Position numbers and translations under genes: made by a program. 64,000 nt of DNA from Enterobacter pseudoroggenkampii (GTDB lineage Bacteria; Pseudomonadota; Gammaproteobacteria; Enterobacterales; Enterobacteriaceae): contig NZ_JAPMLV010000001.1 in NCBI RefSeq assembly GCF_026420145.1, positions 2,294,001-2,358,000 of the forward strand, given 5' to 3'. Below the pieces are notes generated by a model. It worked only from the letters and a program-made list of their open reading frames with translations, ran no database searches and was not told where the DNA came from. This document shows positions 56,453 to 64,000 of the stretch, one piece after another. Numbering within the stretch: the first letter of the stretch is position 1; every line of letters begins with the position of its first letter.

Positions 56453-57477
56453 TGCCGCGTTTAAGCCCCGTCAATCAGGCCCGCTGGGCCCGTTTTCGCC
56501 ACAACCGCCGCGGCTACTGGTCGCTGTGGATTTTTGCCGTGCTGTTTGCCTTAAGCATGTGTTCGGAGCTGATCGCCAACGACAAACCGCTGCTGGTGCA
56601 TTTTAACGACCGCTGGTACGTGCCGGTTATCGCCAGCTACACCGAAAGCGACTTTGGCGGCCCGTTTGCGACCCCGGCTGAATATCAGGATCCGTGGCTT
56701 CGCGATCAAATCGACAGGCACGGCTGGGCGCTCTGGGCACCGGTGCGCTTTGGCGCAAACAGCATTAACTTCGCCACCACGACCCCCTTCCCTTCCCCGC
56801 CCTCCGCGCAAAACTGGCTGGGAACCGATGCGAACGGCGGCGACGTGCTGGCCCGCATCCTGTACGGCACGCGAATCTCGCTTCTCTTTGGGCTGATGCT
56901 GACGATCTTCTCAAGCGTCATGGGCGTCGTGGCGGGTGCCGTTCAGGGCTACTACGGCGGGAAAATTGACCTGTGGGGCCAGCGGATTATTGAAGTCTGG
57001 TCAGGCATGCCGACGCTGTTTCTGATCATCCTGCTTTCCAGCGTCGTACAGCCCAACTTCTGGTGGCTATTAGGCATCACCGTCCTGTTCGGCTGGATGG
57101 CGCTGGTCGGTGTGGTAAGGGCCGAGTTTCTGCGCACCCGCAATTTCGACTATATTCGCGCCGCGCAGGCGCTTGGCGTGAGTGACCGCGGGATCATCTT
57201 CCGCCATATGCTGCCCAACGCGGTGGTAGCAACGCTCACCTTCCTGCCGTTTATTCTGTGCAGCTCCATCACCACCCTCACTTCGCTGGATTTTCTTGGT
57301 TTCGGGCTACCGTTGGGTTCCCCGTCGCTCGGCGAACTGCTGCTGCAGGGCAAAAACAACCTGCAGGCACCGTGGTTAGGCATCGCCGCCTTTCTTTCCG
57401 TGGCCGTGCTGCTGTCGCTGCTGATTTTTATTGGCGAAGCCGTGCGCGATGCCTTTGATCCGAACAAGGCGGTATAA
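56452..57477 (+). CDS. yejE: Microcin C / peptide ABC transporter permease YejE
   Basis: Second permease (DppC/OppC type), 341 residues. An N-terminal cytoplasmic arm and one TM (YWSLWIFAVLFALSMCSELI), a periplasmic segment, then five core helices with NWLGTDANGGDVLARILYG and AAQALGVSDRGIIFRHMLPN typical of the family. It is translationally coupled to yejB and lies 1 bp before yejF. Confidence 0.95.
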   Translation: MPRLSPVNQARWARFRHNRRGYWSLWIFAVLFALSMCSELIANDKPLLVHFNDRWYVPVIASYTESDFGGPFATPAEYQDPWLRDQIDRHGWALWAPVRFGANSINFATTTPFPSPPSAQNWLGTDANGGDVLARILYGTRISLLFGLMLTIFSSVMGVVAGAVQGYYGGKIDLWGQRIIEVWSGMPTLFLIILLSSVVQPNFWWLLGITVLFGWMALVGVVRAEFLRTRNFDYIRAAQALGVSDRGIIFRHMLPNAVVATLTFLPFILCSSITTLTSLDFLGFGLPLGSPSLGELLLQGKNNLQAPWLGIAAFLSVAVLLSLLIFIGEAVRDAFDPNKAV

Positions 57478-57478
57478 A

Positions 57479-59068
57479 ATGACCCAGCCTCTTCTGAGTA
57501 TTGATAACCTGTCGATTGCTTTTTCAACGCAGGGCGAGACGCGCACCGTGGTCACCGACCTGTCGCTGCAGATCCAGCCCGGTGAAACGCTGGCCCTGGT
57601 GGGCGAGTCGGGTTCAGGCAAGAGCGTTTCGGCACTCTCCATCCTGCGGCTGCTGCCTTCTCCGCCGGTGAGCTACCCGCAGGGGGATATTCTGTTTCAC
57701 GGCAGTTCGCTGCTGCATGCCGACGAACAGACCCTGCGCGGCATTCGCGGCAACAAAATCGCCATGATCTTCCAGGAGCCCATGGTTTCCCTCAACCCGC
57801 TGCACAGCCTGGAGAAACAGCTCTATGAAGTGCTCTCCCTGCACCGGGGGATGCGCAAAGAGGCCGCACGGGGAGAAATTCTGGACTGTCTGGAGCGAAC
57901 AGGCATACGTAACGCGGCCAAACGGCTGAATGATTTTCCGCACCAGCTCTCCGGCGGCGAACGCCAGCGCGTGATGATCGCCATGGCCCTGCTCACGCGC
58001 CCCGAACTGTTGATTGCCGACGAGCCCACAACGGCGCTGGACGTAACGGTACAGGCGCAAATACTGACGCTGCTGCGGGAACTGCGTGACGAGCTGAACA
58101 TGAGCCTGCTGTTTATTACGCATAACCTGAGCATTGTGAGAAAGCTGGCCGACAGCGTCGCGGTGATGCAAAACGGACGCTGTGTTGAACAGAATACCGC
58201 GTCAACGCTGCTGAGCGCGCCGCAGCACCCCTATACGCAGCGCCTGCTTGACAGCGAACCCTCCGGCGACCCGGTTCCTCTCACGGCTGACAGCACACCG
58301 CTGCTGCGCGTTGAGGATCTGTCCGTCTCGTTCCCGATCCGCAAAGGTATTCTGCGGCGCATTGTCGATCGGAACACGGTATTGAAAAACATCCGCTTCT
58401 CGCTGCGCCCGGGAGAATCCCTGGGGCTGGTGGGCGAATCCGGCTCGGGTAAAAGCACCACCGGTCTGGCGCTGCTGCGCCTGATCGCCTCCCAGGGCGA
58501 GATCCTCTTTGACGATATGCCGCTGCACCGCTGGAACCGCCGTCAGATGCTGCCCGTGCGGCCCCGCATGCAGGTGGTGTTTCAGGATCCTAACTCCTCG
58601 CTTAACCCGCGGCTCAGCGTGTTACAGATTATCGAAGAGGGTCTGCGCGTGCATCAGCCCGGCCTGAGCGCGCAGCAGCGCGAGCAGGAGGTCATTCGGG
58701 TCATGGCTGAAGTGGGTCTAGATCCCGAGACGCGCCACCGCTACCCTGCGGAATTTTCCGGTGGGCAGCGCCAGCGTATCGCCATTGCCCGCGCGCTGAT
58801 CCTGAAACCAGAGCTGATTATTCTGGATGAACCGACGTCGTCGCTGGACAGAACCGTTCAGGCGCAGATCCTGGCCCTGCTGAAAGGGCTTCAGGAAAAG
58901 CACCGGCTGGCCTATATCTTTATCAGCCACGATCTACAGGTGGTGCGGGCGCTATGTCATCAGGTGATAGTGTTGCGACAGGGAGAAGTGGTCGAGCAAG
59001 GTGATTGCCAGCGCGTATTTAGCGCGCCAACGCAGCGCTACACGCGCCAGCTGTTGTCGTCAGACTAG
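57479..59068 (+). CDS. yejF: Microcin C / peptide ABC transporter ATPase YejF (fused DppDF-type)
   Basis: Double ATPase of YejABEF, 529 residues as in E. coli. The first domain has GESGSGKS (43-50), LSGGERQRV and LLIADEPTTALDV; the second has GESGSGKST (about 322), FSGGQRQRIAIARAL and LIILDEPTSSLD, so both sites look functional. The ATG at 57479 is 1 bp after the yejE stop; the frame is open further upstream inside yejE. It is convergent with yejG, with a 3-bp gap. Confidence 0.96.
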   Translation: MTQPLLSIDNLSIAFSTQGETRTVVTDLSLQIQPGETLALVGESGSGKSVSALSILRLLPSPPVSYPQGDILFHGSSLLHADEQTLRGIRGNKIAMIFQEPMVSLNPLHSLEKQLYEVLSLHRGMRKEAARGEILDCLERTGIRNAAKRLNDFPHQLSGGERQRVMIAMALLTRPELLIADEPTTALDVTVQAQILTLLRELRDELNMSLLFITHNLSIVRKLADSVAVMQNGRCVEQNTASTLLSAPQHPYTQRLLDSEPSGDPVPLTADSTPLLRVEDLSVSFPIRKGILRRIVDRNTVLKNIRFSLRPGESLGLVGESGSGKSTTGLALLRLIASQGEILFDDMPLHRWNRRQMLPVRPRMQVVFQDPNSSLNPRLSVLQIIEEGLRVHQPGLSAQQREQEVIRVMAEVGLDPETRHRYPAEFSGGQRQRIAIARALILKPELIILDEPTSSLDRTVQAQILALLKGLQEKHRLAYIFISHDLQVVRALCHQVIVLRQGEVVEQGDCQRVFSAPTQRYTRQLLSSD

Positions 59069-59071
59069 CGC

Positions 59072-59416
59072 TCAGAACGGGTACTGGCCGGAGAAAGGCT
59101 CGGCAATGGCAACGCCAAAATTTTTCAGACGGCAGGTGGCAGCAAACTCGTCCTGGCTTTTCACAAACAGGCACGGCTCACCTTCGCACTCCAGTACGGA
59201 GCTGTCCACTTCGATATCCGTCAGGGCCTGACTGAGGCGCTCCATCACCCGCCAGGCATTTTCGTCACTCGGGCTTAACAGCTTGAGCGCCACCAGGCAG
59301 TTTTCACAGCCCGCGACGTTTTGCGGAATCGGTTCAACTTTCGAACCAGCAAAACCCGCCGACCAGCGATAGCTCTGGGGCAAGCGATGGACAATAGAAA
59401 GTTGTAATGTATTCAC
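59072..59416 (-). CDS. yejG: Conserved protein YejG
   Basis: A 114-residue cytoplasmic protein, the same length as E. coli YejG, with strong similarity ([35 protein letters not shown]). The function is unknown; no catalytic motif is seen. It sits tail to tail with yejF. Confidence 0.93.
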   Translation of the reverse strand: MNTLQLSIVHRLPQSYRWSAGFAGSKVEPIPQNVAGCENCLVALKLLSPSDENAWRVMERLSQALTDIEVDSSVLECEGEPCLFVKSQDEFAATCRLKNFGVAIAEPFSGQYPF

Positions 59417-59694
59417 GTTCGTTCCCCGGAAGCAAAATTTACTTCACAATTTATTTACATTTATAGTAACACATCATCGTCAGCCTGCACTATTCAGCGC
59501 TTTTTTATCCGTTTCCAGGCTCGCGTCGGCGCTATATGTACCCGTTTCTGCGATCTAACTCAACCTTTTTGAATACAATGATGTGACTTTTTACACAAAT
59601 AGATTTTACATAAAATAAACAAACACGGGATAAACGAAGGGGGTTTGGTTGATATGCATCAACAAAAAAGGCCCTGCCGGGCCTTCTCTGTGTT
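59417..59694. other. 278-bp gap yejG-bcr
   Basis: AT-rich. It contains a CRP-like TGTGA-N6-ACACA (59582-59597), about 166 bp before yejG and therefore distant, and the bcr terminator at 59664-59685. No gene was found. Confidence 0.55.
59664..59685 (-). terminator. Terminator of bcr
   Basis: AAGGCCC, loop TGCC, GGGCCTT (59668-59685), with a T-run on the minus strand (A at 59664-59669). It is 10 bp after the bcr stop. Confidence 0.75.
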
Positions 59695-60891
59695 TTAGTG
59701 GGCCGCTTTTCGCGGTCGACTGGCGTAAAGATAGAAGAGTATCGAGCTGGTTGCGCAAAAAGCCATCGCCCACAGCATGGGCCATGCCGTCGTAAAGGTG
59801 GCCATCGAAAGCAACGCGCCAACGATAGCGCCGATGCCGAAGCGGAACGTCCCTGCCAGAGATGATGCGGTCCCCGCCATGTGCGGGAACTCATCCAGAA
59901 TCACCGCCATCGCATTGGATGATACCATCGACACGCAGCCGACAAAGGCCGCCACGCCGACCACCAGCGCCCAGAAGCCCACGCCCAGAAACGCGCTCAC
60001 CACCAGCCAGATCGCCATCACAAACTGGATCCACAGCCCGGCGCGGAACATGTTCAGCGCCCCCACCCGCCGGACAAAGCGGCTGTTGATGATGGTCATG
60101 ATGAACAGGAAGACGATGTTAAGCGCAAAGTAATAGCCGAAGTGCTGCGGCGAAACGTGGTTCAGTTCGATGTAGACAAACGGCCCGGCGCTCAGGAAGG
60201 AGAACATTCCGGCGAAGCTGAACCCGCTTGCCAGCATATAGCTGAGCACGCGCTTGTGGCGAAACAGCGAGGCAAAGTTGCCGATGGTGGTTCGGATGTG
60301 GAATTTCTGCCGGCGCTCGACGGGAAGCGTTTCATCAATAAAGAAGAAAATCATCGCGGAGGCCAGCAGCGCGGCCAGGGCCAGGATCCAGAAAATCACA
60401 TGCCAGCTAAACCACACCAGCACCGCACCACCGGCCATGGGTGCCACCAGCGGCGCAATCGTCGTCACCAGCATCACGAAGGACATCATGCGGGAGAACT
60501 CTTCCTTCGGGTAGATATCGCGCATCAGGGCGTTAATCACCACGCTTGCCGCTGCCGCCGCCAGACCGTGGAAGAAGCGCATGACAATCAGATGATCGAT
60601 GGTCTGCGCCAGCGCACAGGCAACCGCAGCGGCCGCAAAGACCAGCGTCCCGCCCAGAATGACAGGCTTGCGTCCAAGGCTGTCCGCCATCGGGCCATAA
60701 AAAAGCTGGCCGAGGGCAAAGCCGAGAATATAGGTGCTGAGCGTCATCTGCGCGCTGCCCGCCGGAACGCCAAACTGCGCGGAAATGACCGGCAGCGCGG
60801 GCAGGTACATATCAATAGACAGCGGCATCAGCATGGCCAGCAGGCCAAGAATGAAGACGATTTTGAACGACGAGTGTGGCCTGGTGGTCAC
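59695..60891 (-). CDS. bcr: Bicyclomycin resistance / multidrug efflux MFS transporter Bcr
   Basis: Drug:H+ antiporter (DHA1, 12 helices) that exports bicyclomycin, sulfonamides and, in E. coli, cysteine. It has 398 residues. Helix 1 [17 protein letters not shown] and the motif A region [16 protein letters not shown] are characteristic. The start is GTG at 60891 with AGGAG upstream (CAGGAGAACTCT). It lies 15 bp after rsuA in the same direction, so it is likely co-transcribed. Confidence 0.95.
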   Translation of the reverse strand: MTTRPHSSFKIVFILGLLAMLMPLSIDMYLPALPVISAQFGVPAGSAQMTLSTYILGFALGQLFYGPMADSLGRKPVILGGTLVFAAAAVACALAQTIDHLIVMRFFHGLAAAAASVVINALMRDIYPKEEFSRMMSFVMLVTTIAPLVAPMAGGAVLVWFSWHVIFWILALAALLASAMIFFFIDETLPVERRQKFHIRTTIGNFASLFRHKRVLSYMLASGFSFAGMFSFLSAGPFVYIELNHVSPQHFGYYFALNIVFLFIMTIINSRFVRRVGALNMFRAGLWIQFVMAIWLVVSAFLGVGFWALVVGVAAFVGCVSMVSSNAMAVILDEFPHMAGTASSLAGTFRFGIGAIVGALLSMATFTTAWPMLWAMAFCATSSILFYLYASRPRKAAH

Positions 60892-60906
60892 AGAGTTCTC
60901 CTGAAA

Positions 60907-61614
60907 TTAGTGCGAAGGCAGACCGACGCTGGCGATCTCTTCTTCCGTTAACGGGCGATATTCGCCAGGCGCCAGGTCGGGATCGAGTTCAATCGCACCA
61001 ATCCGTTCGCGATGCAGGCCAACAACGTGGTTCCCCACCGCGGCAAACATACGTTTCACCTGATGGTAGCGCCCCTCGCTGATGGTCAGGCGGACCTCGG
61101 TCGGGGTGATGACTTCGAGCACCGCCGGTTTAGTCAGATCTTTTTCATTATGCAGCTGAACGCCTTTCGCGAAGTGCTCTGCCGTGTCATCCGACACCGG
61201 CGACTCCAGCGTCACGAGGTAGGTTTTCTCGCAGTGGTGTCGTGGAGAGGTGATGCGGTGCGACCACTGCCCGTCGTCGGTCATCAGCACCAGACCGGTG
61301 GTGTCGATGTCGAGGCGGCCTGCGGCATGCAGCTTGTGCGCCACCGGTTCGTCGAGGAAATAGAGCACCGTCGGGTGATCCGGATCGTCCGTTGAGCAGA
61401 CGTAGCCTTCCGGCTTATTGAGCATGAAGTAGCGCGGACCGTGCTGCTGGGTCAGCGGATTGCCGTCATACTCCACCTGATGGTCAGGTTGCAGTTTGAA
61501 CGCGCTGTCTCTCACAATGTCGCCATCCACGGTAACGCGGCTGGCGCGAATTTCGCGCCCGGCAATAGCGCGGCTTACGCCGAGTTGCTGAGCGATAAAC
61601 TTATCAAGTCGCAT
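60907..61614 (-). CDS. rsuA: 16S rRNA pseudouridine(516) synthase RsuA
   Basis: Isomerises U516 of 16S rRNA to pseudouridine. It has 235 residues: an N-terminal S4 RNA-binding domain ([20 protein letters not shown]), then the RsuA catalytic domain with [10 protein letters not shown] (99-108), where Asp102 is the nucleophile, and the motif [11 protein letters not shown]. It is upstream of bcr and divergent from radD across 152 bp. Confidence 0.95.
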   Translation of the reverse strand: MRLDKFIAQQLGVSRAIAGREIRASRVTVDGDIVRDSAFKLQPDHQVEYDGNPLTQQHGPRYFMLNKPEGYVCSTDDPDHPTVLYFLDEPVAHKLHAAGRLDIDTTGLVLMTDDGQWSHRITSPRHHCEKTYLVTLESPVSDDTAEHFAKGVQLHNEKDLTKPAVLEVITPTEVRLTISEGRYHQVKRMFAAVGNHVVGLHRERIGAIELDPDLAPGEYRPLTEEEIASVGLPSH

Positions 61615-61766
61615 GAAATCTTTTTAGCCTTAATGGTGCAGGAAGTCGGACAACAGGTCCGAAAAAAGAAGCAGTCTGGAACGGTTCAGTATAATGGTCT
61701 GGTTGCGCCACTCAAGGGAAAAAGTTTCGTGGCATACTATGTGCGGAATAACGAAACCGAGACCCC

Positions 61767-63527
61767 ATGACTTTTACACTTCGTCCCTATCAGCAGGAAG
61801 CCGTTGACGCCACCCTCGCCTGGTTCCGTAAACATCGCGAGCCGGCGGCGATTGTGCTCCCGACCGGCGCAGGCAAAAGCCTGGTCATTGCCGAACTGGC
61901 GCGTCTGGCCCGCGGCCGCGTGCTGGTGCTGGCGCACGTTAAAGAGCTCGTCGCGCAAAACCATGCCAAGTATTGTGCGCTTGGGCTGGAAGCCGATATT
62001 TTCGCCGCCGGGCTAAAGCGTAAAGAGAGCCACGGCAAAGTGGTGTTTGGCAGCGTGCAGTCGGTGGCCCGCAATCTGGATCTGTTTCGCAGCGAATTTT
62101 CGCTGCTGATTGTCGACGAATGTCACCGCATCAGCGATGACGACGACAGCCAGTATCAGCAAATCCTGTCACACCTGAAAGAGGTGAACCCTCACCTGCG
62201 CCTGCTGGGCCTGACGGCGACCCCGTTTCGCCTGGGGAAAGGCTGGATCTATCGCTACCATTATCACGGCATGGTGCGCGGCGATGACAAGGCCCTGTTT
62301 AGCGACTGCATTTACGAGCTTCCGCTGCGCTACATGATTAAACATGGCTACCTGACGCCGCCTGAACGGCTGGATATGCCGGTGGTGCAGTACGACTTCA
62401 GCCGCCTGCAGGCGCAAAGCAACGGGTTATTCAGCGAAGCGGATCTTAACCAGGAGCTGAAAAAGCAGAAACGTATTACGCCGCACATCATCAGCCAGAT
62501 AGAGGAGTTTGCGCAGACGCGCAAAGGGGTGATGATCTTTGCCGCCACCGTTGAGCACGCGCGGGAAATCACCGGGTTACTGCCTTCCGGCGACGCGGCG
62601 CTCATCACCGGCGAGACGCCCGGCCCGGAGCGCGACAGCCTGATTGACGCGTTTAAAGCCCAGCGGTTCCGCTATCTGGTTAACGTGTCGGTATTGACCA
62701 CCGGCTTTGACGCACCGCACGTCGACCTGATCGCCATTTTGCGCCCGACCGAATCGGTGAGTCTGTATCAACAAATTGTTGGCCGCGGCCTGCGCCTGGC
62801 CCCCGGGAAAACCGACTGCCTGATTCTGGATTATGCAGGTAACCCGCACGATCTCTATACGCCTGAAGTCGGCGCGCCAAAAGGGAAAAGCGACAACGTG
62901 CCCGTGCAGGTCTTTTGCCCTGCCTGTGGGTTTGCCAACACTTTCTGGGGCAAAACCACCGCCGACGGCACGCTGATCGAACATTTTGGCCGCCGCTGTC
63001 AGGGCTGGTTTGAAGATGATGACGGGCATCGCGAGCAGTGCGATTTTCGTTTCCGCTTTAAAAACTGCCCGCAGTGCAACGCCGAAAACGACATTGCCGC
63101 TCGCCGCTGTCGGGAATGTGACACGGTGCTGGTTGACCCGGACGACATGCTGAAAGCAGCATTAAAGCTGAAAGATGCGCTGGTACTGCGCTGTTCCGGC
63201 ATGGCGTTGCAGCCCGGCGCCGATGAAAAAGGCGAATGGTTGAAAATCACCTATTACGACGAAGACGGGGCGGACGTCAGCGAGCGCTTCCGGGTCCAGA
63301 CGCCTGCCCAGCGAACGGCCTTCGAACAGCTGTTTATCCGCCCGCACACCCGCACCCCGGGCGTGCCCCTGCGCTGGATCACCGTGGCCGATATCGTGCG
63401 CCAGCAGGTGCTGTTGCGCCATCCGGATTTTGTGGTCGCCCGTAAGAAAGGCCAGTTCTGGCAGGTGCGCGAGAAACTCTTTGACTACGAAGGTCGCTTC
63501 CGTCGCGCCAATGAATTGCGCGGTTAG
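61767..63527 (+). CDS. radD: DNA repair helicase-like ATPase RadD (YejH)
   Basis: SF2 ATPase that promotes recombination intermediates and survival of double-strand breaks. It has 586 residues as in E. coli. Walker A PTGAGKS (32-38), DECH box (117-120), motif [12 protein letters not shown], motif [17 protein letters not shown]-terminal cysteine-rich zinc region contains CPACGF and then [19 protein letters not shown]. Confidence 0.95.
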   Translation: MTFTLRPYQQEAVDATLAWFRKHREPAAIVLPTGAGKSLVIAELARLARGRVLVLAHVKELVAQNHAKYCALGLEADIFAAGLKRKESHGKVVFGSVQSVARNLDLFRSEFSLLIVDECHRISDDDDSQYQQILSHLKEVNPHLRLLGLTATPFRLGKGWIYRYHYHGMVRGDDKALFSDCIYELPLRYMIKHGYLTPPERLDMPVVQYDFSRLQAQSNGLFSEADLNQELKKQKRITPHIISQIEEFAQTRKGVMIFAATVEHAREITGLLPSGDAALITGETPGPERDSLIDAFKAQRFRYLVNVSVLTTGFDAPHVDLIAILRPTESVSLYQQIVGRGLRLAPGKTDCLILDYAGNPHDLYTPEVGAPKGKSDNVPVQVFCPACGFANTFWGKTTADGTLIEHFGRRCQGWFEDDDGHREQCDFRFRFKNCPQCNAENDIAARRCRECDTVLVDPDDMLKAALKLKDALVLRCSGMALQPGADEKGEWLKITYYDEDGADVSERFRVQTPAQRTAFEQLFIRPHTRTPGVPLRWITVADIVRQQVLLRHPDFVVARKKGQFWQVREKLFDYEGRFRRANELRG

Positions 63528-63539
63528 CGGGACTTTTCA

Positions 63540-63652
63540 TTGATGTGAGGGGCATTTGAGTATAAAATGCCGCCCGCTTCACATCCGTGAGGCAGAACAC
63601 TCACCTGCTGCTGGGTCGCCTGTAGTAGGGTTTTAAATACAGAGAGAAATCA
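63540..63652 (+). promoter_or_regulatory. rplY promoter and autoregulatory leader
   Basis: A TATAAA -10 (63561-63566) with a TTGATG at 63540-63545 as candidate -35 (short 15-bp spacer). The leader has GTGAG (63587-63591) / CTCAC (63600-63604) and AGAGAGAA before the ATG. In E. coli L25 represses its own mRNA by binding a leader that mimics its 5S rRNA site; this leader is in the right place, but I have not folded it. Confidence 0.55.
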
Positions 63653-63937
63653 ATGTTTACTATCGAAGCAGAAGTACGTAACGTGCAGGGTAAGGGTGCG
63701 AGCCGCCGCCTGCGTACCGCTAACAAGTTCCCGGCTATCGTTTACGGTGGCGAAGCTGCTCCAGTTGCAATCGAACTGGATCACGACAAACTGTGGAACC
63801 TGCAGACCAAAGCTGAATTCTACAGCGAAGTTCTGACCATCGTTGTTGGCGGTAAAGAAGAAAAAGTGAAAGTTCAGGCTGTTCAGCGTCACGCGTTCAA
63901 GCCAAAACTGACTCACATCGACTTCGTTCGCGCGTAA
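63653..63937 (+). CDS. rplY: 50S ribosomal protein L25
   Basis: 5S rRNA-binding protein of the large subunit, the short 94-residue form of E. coli. It begins [20 protein letters not shown] and ends THIDFVRA. Codon choice is strongly biased to preferred codons, as expected for a ribosomal protein. It ends with its own terminator. Confidence 0.98.
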   Translation: MFTIEAEVRNVQGKGASRRLRTANKFPAIVYGGEAAPVAIELDHDKLWNLQTKAEFYSEVLTIVVGGKEEKVKVQAVQRHAFKPKLTHIDFVRA

Positions 63938-63952
63938 TCGCAAACCTGTCGA

Positions 63953-63980
63953 AAAAAACCCCGCTTCTGCGGGGTTTTTT
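63953..63980 (+). terminator. Terminator of rplY
   Basis: AAAAAACCCCGC, loop TTCT, GCGGGGTTTTTT (63953-63980), 15 bp after the stop. The last 20 bp of the window show no feature. Confidence 0.9.
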
Positions 63981-64000
63981 GTGCCTGCTATTTACCGCCC

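Noticed and set aside
56452-57520. Frameshift or fusion at the yejE-yejF junction
   Set aside because: The overlapping frame upstream of yejF is only an open reading extension; stop and start are 1 bp apart as in E. coli.

Overview
The window is a typical core-chromosome segment of an enterobacterium. Its gene order follows E. coli K-12 from btsS/mlrA to rplY almost gene for gene, but it is GC-rich and carries several insertions and losses relative to K-12. Content and order point to the Enterobacter cloacae complex or a close relative such as Lelliottia or Leclercia; genus is an inference. I see no phage, insertion sequence, CRISPR array, tRNA or rRNA.

Layout. 1-6.4 kb: the pyruvate sensor kinase BtsS (cut by the left edge), the MerR-type curli regulator MlrA, the small protein YohO and the YehZYXW (OsmF) ABC importer. 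6.5-12.4 kb: beta-glucosidase BglX, D-lactate dehydrogenase Dld, an added GNAT acetyltransferase and PBP7 (PbpG). 12.6-17.3 kb: YohC, DedA-family YohD, the SDR YohF, an intact MdtQ outer-membrane factor and DusC. 17.3-18.9 kb: an added divergent AraC regulator/glutamine amidotransferase pair. 19-23.5 kb: YohJK, cytidine deaminase, SanA and an added PuuA-like glutamine synthetase. 23.6-28.5 kb: the galactose importer MglBAC and its regulator GalS. 28.6-39.6 kb: YeiB, FolE, an added YbfB/YjiJ-type MFS protein, YeiG, CirA, LysP, YeiE/YeiH and Nfo. 39.7-45 kb: fruBKA, SetB and YeiW. 45.4-53.5 kb: YeiP (EfpL), an added uxuA divergent from yeiQ, YeiR, LpxT, MepS and PdeN. 53.5-63.9 kb: YejABEF, YejG, Bcr, RsuA, RadD and ribosomal protein L25.

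How the genes work together. Sugar genes dominate the middle. mglBAC and galS carry recognisable CRP and Gal operators. fruB has two Cra (FruR) operators. uxuA and yeiQ share a 205-bp divergent region with UxuR/ExuR-like and CRP-like sites, suggesting they form one hexuronate (mannonate/fructuronate) module. cirA has Fur boxes. cdd has two CRP-like sites 50 bp apart, with a CytR-like motif between them.

Most unusual points. (1) A 14-bp hairpin followed by T5 lies between yeiH and nfo, and its 3' arm contains the nfo Shine-Dalgarno. (2) A possible 60-codon membrane peptide runs divergently from galS, with its start inside the galS operator region. (3) A 22-codon leader ORF before mepS has a start region that imitates the mepS start. 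(4) A cluster of TTCAGC hexamers lies upstream of setB. (5) The uxuA-yeiQ pairing. (6) Several perfect inverted repeats lack a U-tract. No clearly new multi-gene system is evident; the interest is mainly in regulatory architecture and in genes inserted into a conserved backbone.
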